Assembly (NCBI GenBank): GCA_016795565.1
Contig: JAEUGW010000046.1
Span: 1 to 39,037 of the forward strand
Origin: Opitutaceae bacterium
GTDB taxonomy: Bacteria; Verrucomicrobiota; Verrucomicrobiia; Opitutales; Opitutaceae
Direction: 5' to 3'
Length of the DNA stretch: 39,037 bases
Below, in pieces: positions 30,928-38,952 of this stretch (position 1 is its first letter; every line of letters begins with the position of its first letter). Made by a program: the position numbers and the translations under genes. The notes beneath the pieces were generated by a model that did no database searches, was not told the origin of the DNA, and saw only the letters and a list, made by a program, of their open reading frames with translations.

Positions 30928-31686
30928 ATGCCAACGCTGCCCGCTCCACCCCCGCCTCCCTCCGCCCTGCGGATGGAACTGCCGACCGTGTCGTTCTTCG
31001 GACGCACGTTCGAGGAATACACGCGCTTCTTCGCCCTCGACCCCGCGGCGCTGCGCCGCCGCGCGGTGCTCGATGTCGCCGCCGGGCCGTCGTCCTTTAC
31101 CGCCGAGGCCGTGCGCCACGGCATCGACGCGGTCGCGGTGGACCCGCTCTACGGTCACGGCGGCGGCCAGCTTGCCGCGCGTGTGCGCGAGGACTACCGC
31201 CGGATGTTCGCGCAGATGCGCGCCAAGCGGCACCTGTTCCGGTTGAAGTCGTTCCGGAGCTTCGCGGCGGCGGAGGCGGACCGGCGCCTGGCGGCGTCGC
31301 GCTTCCTCGCGGACTTCGACGGCAACGGGCGGCACGGCCGCTATGTGCGCGCGGAGCTGCCCGTCCTGCCGTTCCTCGACCAGAGCTTCTCGCTCGTGCT
31401 GTGTGCGCACCTGCTTTTCATTTATGCCGACCGGTTCGATTACGAGTGGCATCTCAACGCCTGTCTCGAGCTCGTGCGCGTGTCGGCAGGGGAGGTGCGC
31501 ATCCACCCGGTGTGCAGCGCGGCCGGACGGACCTACGCCGAACTCGACCGCCTGCGCGCCGATCTCGCCGCGCAGGGCATCCGGAGCGACATCGTGCCGG
31601 TGCGCTACGAGTTTTTCGCCGGCGCGGACAGCATGCTCGTGCTGCGCCGTGACCGCGCGCTCAGGCGCGCCGCGCTGGCGGCGTGA
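30928..31686 (+). CDS. SAM-dependent methyltransferase-like protein
   Basis: This 252-residue protein has a Rossmann SAM-binding start VLDVAAGPSSF (47-57) and an acidic end of strand two (AVAVDPLY, 69-75). The later strand LPFLDQSFSLVLCAHLLF (about 147-164) matches the LPFxDxxFDxVxxxxxL pattern of class I methyltransferases. The middle part (about 80-140) is longer than usual and Arg-rich. The substrate is unknown. The ATG at 30928 is followed by a Pro-rich stretch, and a second ATG at 30973 would remove it. It is preceded by the structured leader and terminator described above. Confidence 0.68.
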   Translation: MPTLPAPPPPPSALRMELPTVSFFGRTFEEYTRFFALDPAALRRRAVLDVAAGPSSFTAEAVRHGIDAVAVDPLYGHGGGQLAARVREDYRRMFAQMRAKRHLFRLKSFRSFAAAEADRRLAASRFLADFDGNGRHGRYVRAELPVLPFLDQSFSLVLCAHLLFIYADRFDYEWHLNACLELVRVSAGEVRIHPVCSAAGRTYAELDRLRADLAAQGIRSDIVPVRYEFFAGADSMLVLRRDRALRRAALAA

Positions 31687-31709
31687 GCCCATCCGAATAA
31701 CGGCCTGTC

Positions 31710-31782
31710 CTGTAGCGGCGGTCTATGACCGCCGAACGATCACCACACCAAGCTCGACGGCGGTCACAGACCGCCGCTACAG
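31710..31782. repeat. TGTAG-family double-hairpin repeat
   Basis: The outer arms are CTGTAGCGGCGGTC and GACCGCCGCTACAG. The inner hairpins are GGCGGTC-TAT-GACCGCC and GGCGGTC-ACA-GACCGCC, separated by about 28 bp. It lies downstream of the methyltransferase-like gene and shares its right half with 2649-2672. Confidence 0.88.
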
Positions 31783-31831
31783 AAAACCAGGCTGCCGGGA
31801 ATAGGTTATCCGGATAGGCTCTGAGAAATTG

Positions 31832-31886
31832 CACCGTTGCTGGCTGCTGCCAGCCCGGTGTTTGTCCGGGCCGGTCGCCCGGCAAA
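31832..31886. repeat. CACCGTTGC-family double hairpin (intergenic copy)
   Basis: CACCGTTGC is followed by hairpin GGCTG-CTGC-CAGCC, linker CCGGTGTTTGT, then hairpin CCGGG-CCGGTCG-CCCGG and CAAAT. The order and linker equal those at 12259-12310 in allC, with changed but still paired stems. The rest of the 445-bp gap (31887-32131) shows no gene I can support. Confidence 0.8.
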
Positions 31887-32131
31887 TCCCACCCGCGGGA
31901 AAAGCGGATTTCAATTCCGGCAGGCTTCGGGAGCGGCGGTGCAGTCGCCCCGGGATTTTTTCCGGCGATTTCTCCTCTAAGGATGCAACTTTCAGCGGGC
32001 CTGCCGGGTTCGTTGGCATGGGCACTGCAAAGAGCCCGGCACACACACGCGCTGACCAGCAAGCGCGGCCACCCCGGATCAACCCGGGGCCCGCACCCTC
32101 AACCCCCAACGCCCGCCCGGGCCCCACCAAA

Positions 32132-32503
32132 ATGAAGATCAAGTCCCTCGTCATCGCGTCCGCCCTCGTCGGCGGTCTGTTGTCCGCCGCCTCCGCCGCC
32201 ACCATCACCTCCCTCGACCCGATGAAGGTCGTGGCGCCGGTGAAATTCGAGGCGCCTGCGCCCGTCGACGGCGTGACCTCCGTCCAGATTCCCGCCTCGC
32301 ACGTCGGCTCCGACGTCACCCTCCGGATGACGATCGATGAGAACGGCCGCGCGAGCAACGTCCGCGTCGCCGGCGCGCGCGACCAGGCCGCCTACAAGCG
32401 CCTCGTCCGCGCCGTGTCGCAGTGGAAGTTCTCGCCCGCCCGCCGGGACGGCCAGGCCGTGTCGGCCAAGGTCGAGCTCCCGCTCGAGGTCACGGGTCTG
32501 TAA
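32132..32503 (+). CDS. Small periplasmic TonB C-terminal-like protein
   Basis: This 123-residue protein has a signal peptide (KSLVIASALVGGLLSAASA, residues about 4-22) and then a single domain. Its end, LRMTIDENGRASNVRVAG then YKRLVRAVSQWKFSPARRDGQAVSAKVELPLEV, matches the TonB C-terminal fold (conserved WxFxPA and a closing VxVPxxF-like strand). It lacks the N-terminal membrane helix plus Pro-rich spacer of a true TonB, so it is probably a secreted TonB-domain protein rather than an energy transducer. A GC-rich hairpin follows the stop. Confidence 0.78.
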   Translation: MKIKSLVIASALVGGLLSAASAATITSLDPMKVVAPVKFEAPAPVDGVTSVQIPASHVGSDVTLRMTIDENGRASNVRVAGARDQAAYKRLVRAVSQWKFSPARRDGQAVSAKVELPLEVTGL

Positions 32504-32520
32504 GCTCCCGGCCTTTACAA

Positions 32521-32550
32521 GCCACCGTCCGCCGCGCGGACGGTGGCTTT
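32521..32550 (+). terminator. Terminator-like hairpin after the TonB-like gene
   Basis: GCCACCGTCCG and CGGACGGTGGC form a perfect 11-bp stem with a CCGCG loop, starting 17 bp after the stop. It is followed by only TTT, so termination may be partial. Confidence 0.65.
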
Positions 32551-32567
32551 GCCGTGTCTGATGGCTT

Positions 32568-32646
32568 GTCATTGCGAGGAGCCGCGCGACGAAGCAATCC
32601 AGGGCCATGGATCGCCACGCCCGGCGGGAGCCGGGCTCGCGATGAC
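32568..32646. repeat. GTCATTGCGAG dispersed repeat
   Basis: It begins GTCATTGCGAGGAGCCGCGC, then GACGAAGCAATC, and ends GCTCGCGATGAC, with the ends inverted. Sequences of the form TCATTGCGAGGAGC..GACGAAGCAATC are familiar to me as dispersed repeats in several bacterial phyla. It lies just upstream of the POT transporter. Confidence 0.75.
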
Positions 32647-32721
32647 TGCAGGGGGAGGATCCCAGGTCCAATCGCCGGACTTGATTTTGCCGTGGCGGCG
32701 GGCAGCGTCGGGCCATCCCCT

Positions 32722-34278
32722 ATGAGCCCAGCCCCCGACGGCGGCGCGACCGCGCCTGACCCCACGGCGCGCATCCCGCGCCAGATTTCCTACATCATCG
32801 GCAACGAGGGTTGCGAGCGCTTCAGCTTCTACGGGATGCGGAACATCCTCACGGTGTTCCTCGTCTCGTCGCTGCTGCTGCACCTGCCGGAGGGCGACCG
32901 CGCCGGAGCGGCGAAGGATGTGTTCCACACCTTCGTCATCGGCGTGTATTTCTTCCCGCTGCTCGGCGGCTGGCTGGCGGACCGGTTCTTCGGCAAATAT
33001 AACACGATTTTCTGGCTGAGCCTCATCTACTGTCTTGGCCACCTCTGCCTGGCGCTGTTCGAGTCGAGCCGCGCGGGCTTCTACACCGGCCTCGGCCTGA
33101 TTGCGCTGGGCGCGGGGGGCATCAAGCCGTGCGTGGCGTCGTTCGTGGGCGACCAGTTCGACTCGACCAACAAGCACCGGGCCAAGGTGGTGTTCGACGC
33201 GTTCTATTGGATCATCAACTTCGGGTCGTTCTTCGCGTCGCTGCTGATGCCGATGTTCCTCAAGCAGCTCGGTGCGTCCATTGCTTTCGGCATCCCCGGC
33301 GCGCTGATGTTCATCTCCACGGTCGTGCTGTGGCTCGGCCGCAAGCAATATGTGCTCGTGCCGCCGGCGCCGCCCGACCCGCATTCTTTCCTGCGCGTCG
33401 CGCGCACCGCGCTCGCCGCGGGCACGCCGGGCCGGGTGCTCGCCGGTATCGGCGTGCTGCTGGCGGTGCTGGCCGCGATGTTCGCGACGAAGCTCGGCGT
33501 CGTCATCGCGCTGTGCTCGGCGCTGGTTGCGTTGATCGCCTTCGGCGGGATGGGCGTGTGGATTCAGTTGGAAGGTGCTCGGGGGAAGCATCCGGATGCG
33601 GCCGTCGAGGGTGTGCGCTCGGTGCTGCGCGTGCTGGTGCTCTTCGCGCTCGTGACGCCGTTCTGGTCGCTGTTCGACCAGAAGGCCTCCACGTGGGTGC
33701 TGCAGGGCAATGCCATGACCAAGCCCGACTGGTTCCAGTCCTCGCAGATGCAGGCGCTCAACCCGCTGCTCGTGATGCTGCTCATCCCCTTCAACAACCT
33801 CGTGCTTTACCCGGCGCTCAAGCGCCTCGGCTACGAGATGACGGCGCTGCGGCGCATGACGGCCGGCATCGCGTTCTCCGGCCTCGCCTGGATCGCCGTG
33901 GGCCTCATGCAGGTCATGCTCGATGGTGGCGGCGCGCTCACCATCACGTGGCAGGTGTTGCCCTACGCGCTGCTGACCCTGGGCGAGGTGCTGGTGTCGG
34001 CCACGGGGCTGGAGTTCGCCTACAGCCAGGCGCCGGTCGCGATGAAAGGCGCGCTGATGAGCTTCTGGAACCTCTCGGTGACCATCGGCAACCTCTGGGT
34101 GCTCGTCGTGAACGCCGGCGTGAAGAACGCCGCGGTCACGGACTTCATCGCCTCGACCGGCTTCGGCGTGACGGCGTTCCAGATGTTCTTCTTCGCGGCG
34201 TTTGCGTTCGCCGCCGCACTGGCCTTCGGGCTGGTGGCCCGGAGTTATCGTCCTAGGGATCATTACCGCGCGGCCTGA
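32722..34278 (+). CDS. POT/PTR-family proton-dependent oligopeptide transporter
   Basis: This 518-residue inner-membrane symporter imports di- and tripeptides with protons. The signature ExxER is Glu29-Gly-Cys-Glu32-Arg33, leading into FSFYGMRNIL. GLGLIALGAGGIKPCVASFVGDQF carries the conserved Lys of the second POT motif. About twelve to fourteen hydrophobic segments are visible, and PFWSLFDQKASTWVLQG in the second half matches the PTR2 pattern FWxLxxQxxSTW. The ATG at 32722 gives a short polar N terminus before the first helix. The frame is open far upstream, but this is repeat and intergenic DNA. The PilZ gene follows after 14 bp. Confidence 0.93.
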   Translation: MSPAPDGGATAPDPTARIPRQISYIIGNEGCERFSFYGMRNILTVFLVSSLLLHLPEGDRAGAAKDVFHTFVIGVYFFPLLGGWLADRFFGKYNTIFWLSLIYCLGHLCLALFESSRAGFYTGLGLIALGAGGIKPCVASFVGDQFDSTNKHRAKVVFDAFYWIINFGSFFASLLMPMFLKQLGASIAFGIPGALMFISTVVLWLGRKQYVLVPPAPPDPHSFLRVARTALAAGTPGRVLAGIGVLLAVLAAMFATKLGVVIALCSALVALIAFGGMGVWIQLEGARGKHPDAAVEGVRSVLRVLVLFALVTPFWSLFDQKASTWVLQGNAMTKPDWFQSSQMQALNPLLVMLLIPFNNLVLYPALKRLGYEMTALRRMTAGIAFSGLAWIAVGLMQVMLDGGGALTITWQVLPYALLTLGEVLVSATGLEFAYSQAPVAMKGALMSFWNLSVTIGNLWVLVVNAGVKNAAVTDFIASTGFGVTAFQMFFFAAFAFAAALAFGLVARSYRPRDHYRAA

Positions 34279-34292
34279 GGGCCTGACCCGCC

Positions 34293-35057
34293 ATGTTGTT
34301 TTTCCAGCGCATCCTCAAGGAACCTGCGCCGGCATCCAGCACCGCCCCGATGGTTGAGCGGCGCAGCGCGAGGCGCTTTGCCATCAGCCCCGCCTTCGCC
34401 CTCAAGGCTGTGCTCAGCTTCGTCCCCCGCGACGAGAGCGGCGCCCCGATGAGCAACACCCGACAGGGATGGAACTGGAAGGGCCGGCTCATCGACTGTT
34501 CCGAGGAGGGCGTGCGCATGCAGCTGGGACCGGGGCTCAAGCTCGCGCCGGATGAGCCCTGCGATCTCAAGCTCGTGGTGGACAGCTACGAGCTCACCAT
34601 TCCCTGCCACGTCACCAACCTCACCGATCAGCCCGAGGGGGTGCTGCTCGGGCTGCGCCACGACATCAAGGACGGAGAGAACATGAGCGCCTACCGACAG
34701 TTGCTTGAGATCGTCGCGCTGGGAGCCACGCTCAAGCTGCACCAACCGGCGGCGCCGGACGCTTCCGGCTACCTGGTGGAGAAATATGCCGGCAACCGGG
34801 CCTCGCGCCTCACCGTCTGGCGCCACCCGGCGGACAATTCGGTGGCGGCCTTTGAATTCCAGCTGAAGGACAATCTCGTGCGCGCCGCCGCCGGCCAGCG
34901 GGTCGAGTTCCTCGCCGACACCGACGGACACGGTTCGCGCCCGGCCTCGACCGAGAAGTGCCTCGAGATCGGCCGCCTATTCACCTGGGTCGTGCCCAAC
35001 TTGGCGGCGGTCGTGCCGGAGGATGTGCGCGAGTTCCTGCAACGCTGCGCCTCCTGA
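34293..35057 (+). CDS. PilZ-domain protein, probable c-di-GMP receptor
   Basis: This 254-residue cytoplasmic protein carries the PilZ nucleotide-binding signature: ERRSARRF (RxxxR-type, residues 22-29), then WKGRLIDCSEEGVRMQLG (D/NxSxxG) about 35 residues later. The strand VDSYELTIPCHVTNLTD follows in the usual order. The C-terminal 120 residues are of no family I recognise. No output domain such as a diguanylate cyclase is attached. The adjacent transporter is probably unrelated in function. Confidence 0.75.
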   Translation: MLFFQRILKEPAPASSTAPMVERRSARRFAISPAFALKAVLSFVPRDESGAPMSNTRQGWNWKGRLIDCSEEGVRMQLGPGLKLAPDEPCDLKLVVDSYELTIPCHVTNLTDQPEGVLLGLRHDIKDGENMSAYRQLLEIVALGATLKLHQPAAPDASGYLVEKYAGNRASRLTVWRHPADNSVAAFEFQLKDNLVRAAAGQRVEFLADTDGHGSRPASTEKCLEIGRLFTWVVPNLAAVVPEDVREFLQRCAS

Positions 35058-35112
35058 GGCGCGCGAAGCGCGGCAAAGCGGCCCGCCGTGCGAGCAGAAA
35101 TGCGCCCCACAG

Positions 35113-35173
35113 GTTTGTAGTCCATTAGATGCCAAACGCGCCGGAGACCTTGGTAGTTTAATAGACTACCAAT
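35113..35173. repeat. TTGGTAGT-family palindromes between PilZ and glycosyltransferase genes
   Basis: TTGGTAGT-TTAATAG-ACTACCAA (35151-35173) is a perfect 8-bp inverted repeat. A weaker partner, TTTGTAGTCCATTAGATGCC, precedes it with spacer CGCGCCGGAGACC. The arrangement mirrors the in-frame element at 11534-11576 of allC. It lies in a convergent gap and may serve as a two-way transcript end. Confidence 0.65.
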
Positions 35174-35199
35174 CGTCCGGGCGGCAGGCGCGCGGCCCG

Positions 35200-36408
35200 T
35201 CAGGATTTCAGGATGCCGTCGAAATAATCCCGATAGCGCCGACCGATAACCTCGGGTTGATAGACGGCGGCGGCCACGCGGGCCCGCGCCGAGGCGGCGG
35301 CATAAAACTCCTGGTCGTCGGCGAGCCGGATGATGGTGGCGAGCCAGGGTTCCACGTCCGCTGCGGCGACGGGCAGACGGGTCTCCAGCGTGAGGGACGC
35401 GGGCAGCGGCAGGACGAAGCCGCCGCCGTTGGCCGCCTCGGCCAGACCGCCCCGGTTGCTAACGAGCGGCGGCACGCCGTTGAGCAGCGCCTCGGCGGCG
35501 ACGCGGCCAAAGGGCTCGTCCCACACCGACGGCGCGAGCAGCGCCCGGGTGCCGCGGAAAATCTCGGCTGGCTTCGGCACGGCCGGCGCAAACATCAGGC
35601 TCTCGTGCCGTCGCAGGTCGAAGCCGCCGGCGAGCCCGGCCTGCACCAGCAGGCCGCCGGAGCCGCGCGACTCGATGAAGAGCATCGGGATGTCGGGCCG
35701 GCGGGTGGCGAGTTCCTCGGCGAGCCGCGCGAGGAAGAACAGCCCCTTCTCGATCGAAGGATTGATGGCGGTGAAAAAGATCGGCTCGCGCTCCGGCGCG
35801 ATGGTCTCGTCCGGGTCGAGCGGGGAGGGCAGGCCGATGCTGGCGAGGCCAAGCGCGTTGCGATAGACGCCGCTGAGGTATTCGCTGCAGGTCAGCACGC
35901 CGGCGAAATCGCGCAGCCAGGCGGCGGATTTGTAGCCATGATTGCGCAGACCGAAGACGATTTTGCAACCCGCGGCGCGAGCGCGCGCCCAGCGCTCGAC
36001 GTCGTCGGAATGCCCGCCGTAGCCGAACACGATGTCGGGTTTATGGTCGGCGAGTTCGCGCTGGTAGAGGCGGTTGAACTGCGAGGGGGCCTCGTGCCAG
36101 CTGAAGGCGGTGTGTGCGCCCGTATCGAGCAGCTGGTAATGGATGCCGCGGGCGCCGGTGAACTCCAGCACCGGACGGTCATGCTTGTAGACAGTGCGGT
36201 TGGGTGATCGAACCGTGATTGTGGCCCCGGTGCCGCGCAGGAAATCGGCGGCGGCGATGGGGGTGGCGGATTCGGAGGCGGTGACGGCGAGCGCGCGGAC
36301 CGACCATCCGGCGGCGGCGAGAAACTCGGCGATCGTCCGCATCGAGCGGGCGGCGCCGCTGGCGGGATCCTGGGGAAGCTGGGGCAGTAACAGCAGCAGC
36401 CGCGGCAT
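35200..36408 (-). CDS. Glycosyltransferase, GT4-like GT-B fold
   Basis: This 402-residue cytoplasmic enzyme would transfer a sugar from an activated donor. The N-terminal half begins MPRLLLLLPQLPQDPASG and includes AARSMRTIAEFLAAAGW, the glycine-rich acceptor-domain start of GT4 enzymes. The C-terminal half has FFTAINPSIEKGLFFLARLAEEL and ALLAPSVWDEPFGRVAAEAL, the ExFGxxxxEA nucleotide-sugar motif (here EPFGRVAAEAL), then GVPPLVSNRGGLAE. The donor and acceptor are unknown. It starts 5 bp after the PEP-CTERM gene on the same strand, consistent with surface glycan or glycoprotein work. Confidence 0.85.
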   Translation of the reverse strand: MPRLLLLLPQLPQDPASGAARSMRTIAEFLAAAGWSVRALAVTASESATPIAAADFLRGTGATITVRSPNRTVYKHDRPVLEFTGARGIHYQLLDTGAHTAFSWHEAPSQFNRLYQRELADHKPDIVFGYGGHSDDVERWARARAAGCKIVFGLRNHGYKSAAWLRDFAGVLTCSEYLSGVYRNALGLASIGLPSPLDPDETIAPEREPIFFTAINPSIEKGLFFLARLAEELATRRPDIPMLFIESRGSGGLLVQAGLAGGFDLRRHESLMFAPAVPKPAEIFRGTRALLAPSVWDEPFGRVAAEALLNGVPPLVSNRGGLAEAANGGGFVLPLPASLTLETRLPVAAADVEPWLATIIRLADDQEFYAAASARARVAAAVYQPEVIGRRYRDYFDGILKS

Positions 36409-36413
36409 GCGGC

Positions 36414-37169
36414 TCAGGCTGCCGGGCGGAACCGCCGGCGCAACACCGCAAAACCCAGCGCACCCAACCCGAAGAGGGCGGCGTAGGTCGAAGGCTCGGG
36501 AATGGCGTTAATGGTGACGCCCTGACCGGCGGAATTCATGCCGACAAACAGGACATCGTCCTCAGCGGTGGTGTAGAACACCCGGAGCAAGACGTTGAAG
36601 TCTGCTGAAAGGTCCGCCGGCACAGGGCCGGCGGTGGTGAAGTTGCCGCTGCCGGTGAAGGTGGCCGAGCCAGTGGTCAGAGTGCCTGAAGCGAATGTGA
36701 CGAACCCTTCAGTCGAAGGGAACACACTCAGATCCCAGCCAACGTTGCCCACGATGCCCACCTGCTTGGACAGCGTGAAGTCGTAGCTGACCGGGATGAC
36801 CGTTGACCCCGGGATGGCCTGGTTGGTGACGGTGGTGAAGAACAAGAGTCCGATGTCGACCGAGGTGCCACCCGAGGTGTGGTCGGTGGTTATGGTGCCG
36901 TCCACGCCCATCCGGGCCGCCGTGATGTTGTTGTTCGTGGCGCCTTGGATCAAAAACCGGCTGCCGGAGGGAAAGGCCAGGGTGGTGTTGGCGGATCCTG
37001 ATGAACCTGGGCTAAACGTGATGCTCTGGAAGATGGTCTGGCCCTTGGCCTCGGGCGCCACGCTGACGGCGGCGAGGGGGGCGATGGCGAGGACGGCGGT
37101 GCCCGCCGATTTGCGGATAAAATTCCGCGCTGCGCTTAACAGGGTGGGTTGGGCGGTCGTGGCGTCCAT
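36414..37169 (-). CDS. PEP-CTERM-sorted surface protein
   Basis: This 251-residue secreted protein ends IPEPSTYAALFGLGALGFAV followed by RRRFR. That is the PEP motif (224-226), transmembrane helix and basic tail recognised by an exosortase. The N terminus has a long signal peptide (RNFIRKSAGTAVLAIAPLAA) after a polar extension. The mature part is rich in Thr, Ser, Gly and aromatic strands, suggesting a beta-sandwich that may be glycosylated. No exosortase is in the window. The start is placed at ATG 37169; the frame also contains an ATG at 37211. It is followed 5 bp later by the glycosyltransferase gene. Confidence 0.85.
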   Translation of the reverse strand: MDATTAQPTLLSAARNFIRKSAGTAVLAIAPLAAVSVAPEAKGQTIFQSITFSPGSSGSANTTLAFPSGSRFLIQGATNNNITAARMGVDGTITTDHTSGGTSVDIGLLFFTTVTNQAIPGSTVIPVSYDFTLSKQVGIVGNVGWDLSVFPSTEGFVTFASGTLTTGSATFTGSGNFTTAGPVPADLSADFNVLLRVFYTTAEDDVLFVGMNSAGQGVTINAIPEPSTYAALFGLGALGFAVLRRRFRPAA

Positions 37170-37258
37170 GGTGGCAAAGGCTGCAAATTGACCGGTGGTT
37201 GGCGACCCCAAAATGCAGGAACCGCCGGCCGCTGATGCACCGGCGTGGGCTGGGGCGC

Positions 37259-37699
37259 CTACTTCAGGGCGGTGACGAGAACCGTGCCGTCGCGGAGCTC
37301 GAGCATGACACGCGTGGGCTCGCCTTTGCGGTGGGCGGCTTTCAGCGGCAGGGGCACGCGGACGTAGTTGAGGTGGTGGGTTGTGCTGCTCCAGAGCGGG
37401 CCGTCGTAGGACTTGGCGGTCATGAGCGCGCGCCGACCGTCGTTCGATTCCGGTGGGCCAACAAACTCGATGCGGTAGTCGCCGTCGGGGCCGTCAGGCC
37501 AAGCTACGGGCCGGTGCTCGAAGGTGCGCGACTTTTCGCCCGAGCGGCGGAGGGCGGCGGCTTCGTCGCGGAGCTGGAAGGCGAAGCGCGTCGCCGAATC
37601 GGAAACAACCCGTTCGAAAATCTTCGCACATCCGCCGAGCCAAATTGAGGCGGCAAGGAACGGGAGCAGGAGGGCGCGGCGCACGGCGGCAGCGTGCAC
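37259..37699 (-). CDS. Putative lipoprotein, unknown function
   Basis: This 146-residue protein has an N-terminal basic-hydrophobic leader ending in the lipobox LGGC (VRRALLLPFLAASIWLGGC, Cys24), so it is probably a lipid-anchored envelope protein. The mature domain of about 120 residues is mixed in character, with a GDYRIEFVGPP strand and an ending EPTRVMLELRDGTVLVTALK. I do not recognise a family. The GTG at 37699 gives the longest leader. A second GTG at 37684 would start VRRALLL and looks equally good. Confidence 0.65.
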   Translation of the reverse strand: MHAAAVRRALLLPFLAASIWLGGCAKIFERVVSDSATRFAFQLRDEAAALRRSGEKSRTFEHRPVAWPDGPDGDYRIEFVGPPESNDGRRALMTAKSYDGPLWSSTTHHLNYVRVPLPLKAAHRKGEPTRVMLELRDGTVLVTALK

Positions 37700-37721
37700 G
37701 TTGCCCGCCCGCAGGCAAGAT

Positions 37722-38264
37722 TCAGTTGCAGGCGGGGCGATTGGCGGCGTGGCGGAAAAGAAGTCCGGCGGCGGCGAACATCAGGACGAAGCAGCCGTTC
37801 AGGAGGAAAACCTGCGGGATGCCCGGGCTGTAATCGGACGGCTTGAGGATGACGCCCACGATGGGAATCACGAAGGTGACTGCGGAGGTGGCGAAGGCCG
37901 CCTTCGCCATGCCCGCAGGCCGGAAGCGGGCGAGGGCCGCTCCGGCCAGGCCGGTCAGGATCACGCCGAGATACAGGATGTTGGCGGGGTTCTCGTCGCC
38001 GATGATCTGGACGGCTGCGGTGATCCAGAAGACGAGGAACCCGGCCAGGACGGCCAGGGCGACGCCTGCCTTGTAGGCCGAATTGGCCGCCGGGCGCGTC
38101 ACGAAAAAGCGAAAGACAAAAGTCGTGATGGAGAAGACCACCCAGGCGAAGAGGAAGTCGGTCCAAGCCCAGTGCCAGCCATCCACGGTGAGCTGGCCGG
38201 TCAGCGGGATGATGAGCAGGGCCAGCGGCAGGAGGGCGACGATGAGGTAGTCTTTGTGTTTCAT
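37722..38264 (-). CDS. Integral membrane protein, unknown function
   Basis: This 180-residue protein has about five hydrophobic segments (DYLIVALLPLALLIIPL, FLFAWVVFSITTFVFRF, AGVALAVLAGFLVFWITAAV, ILYLGVILTGLAGAAL, FLLNGCFVLMFAAAGLLF). WHWAWTDFLFAW and DENPANILYLGVILTG are the conspicuous polar turns. I remember similar small membrane proteins in several phyla, usually unnamed. It lies 22 bp before the lipoprotein gene on the same strand. Confidence 0.68.
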   Translation of the reverse strand: MKHKDYLIVALLPLALLIIPLTGQLTVDGWHWAWTDFLFAWVVFSITTFVFRFFVTRPAANSAYKAGVALAVLAGFLVFWITAAVQIIGDENPANILYLGVILTGLAGAALARFRPAGMAKAAFATSAVTFVIPIVGVILKPSDYSPGIPQVFLLNGCFVLMFAAAGLLFRHAANRPACN

Positions 38265-38388
38265 GTCAGTCCAAGATGCCTGGGCTGTGTGAAAGGATGA
38301 TGAAGCCGGGATGAAATCACGAGGAATTACACCGTCATCGGACGGGGATTTAACGCAAAGGCGCTGAGGCGCGAAGTTGGAGCAGAGG

Positions 38389-38571
38389 TCAGGCCTGGCG
38401 GCGGGCGGTCTTCCAGGCGAAGACCATCAGGCCGGCCATCAGCAGGAGGCCCAGCAGCGCCGCGCCGGGGGCGTCGTCGGTTTCTCCGACGTAGATGCCG
38501 CCGCCGGCGAGCGCCACCCCGGTGAGACCGAGGCCGAGGGCCATGAGCAGGTTCGTGGTTGGGGTCTTCAT
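38389..38571 (-). CDS. Small two-helix membrane protein
   Basis: This 60-residue ORF from ATG 38571 begins MKTPTTNLLMALGLGLTGVA. It has two hydrophobic helices separated by a short acidic loop (GETDDAPG) and a basic end (KTARRQA). An ATG at 38601 would add ten residues (MEKIPLKAAT). No family is recognised. It precedes the 37722-38264 membrane protein on the same strand with a 124-bp gap, which holds a CGCAAAGGCGCTGAGGCGCG-like repeat phrase near 38353. Confidence 0.5.
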   Translation of the reverse strand: MKTPTTNLLMALGLGLTGVALAGGGIYVGETDDAPGAALLGLLLMAGLMVFAWKTARRQA

Positions 38572-38691
38572 GGTGGCCGCTTTCAGTGGTATTTTTTCCA
38601 TAGGCGCAGTGTGCCCTTGGCGCATGAAAGAGGGATGAAGCCGCCGTGAATTCCAGATGAATTGGCCGAAAGCCGGCTGGATTGGGCGCAG

Positions 38692-38714
38692 CTGGTAACG
38701 CATTACGTTACCAG
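38692..38714. promoter_or_regulatory. Perfect palindrome resembling a toxin-antitoxin operator
   Basis: CTGGTAACG-CATTA-CGTTACCAG is a perfect 9-5-9 inverted repeat. The core GTAACGCATTACGTTAC recalls operators before RelE/HigB-type modules, but no intact toxin or antitoxin gene follows. The stretch 38715-38952 is AT-richer than the rest of the window and holds no ORF I can support, so a decayed module is one explanation. Confidence 0.45.
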
Positions 38715-38952
38715 AGGGCGAGGTTTCGCAAATGTGCGTCGAGTGGAGCCGCCTTGGTTGGCAAAGGTTAATGGTAAAACCTCGTTTGCTGACTCCGGCA
38801 GCCTGACGCCGGGGCACGAGTCTTCACTTCCGCTTGAAGCAGTTTTGCCTATGCCAATTCATATACCCATCAATTTTGGCCGAATACGGGCTGAGCCTAT
38901 TGAGGATTACTTAAAGAAGTGACAAGTGGTGGTCTTTCCGCACCCTTTGGGC

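Noticed and set aside
32521..32550. Member of the in-gene hairpin families
   Set aside because: It is a simple hairpin just after a stop codon, with no second hairpin or shared ends. A terminator is the simpler reading.
38662..38922. 86-residue plus-strand ORF near the right end
   Set aside because: It spans the palindrome, has no domain signal and starts without context. It is probably non-coding or decayed.
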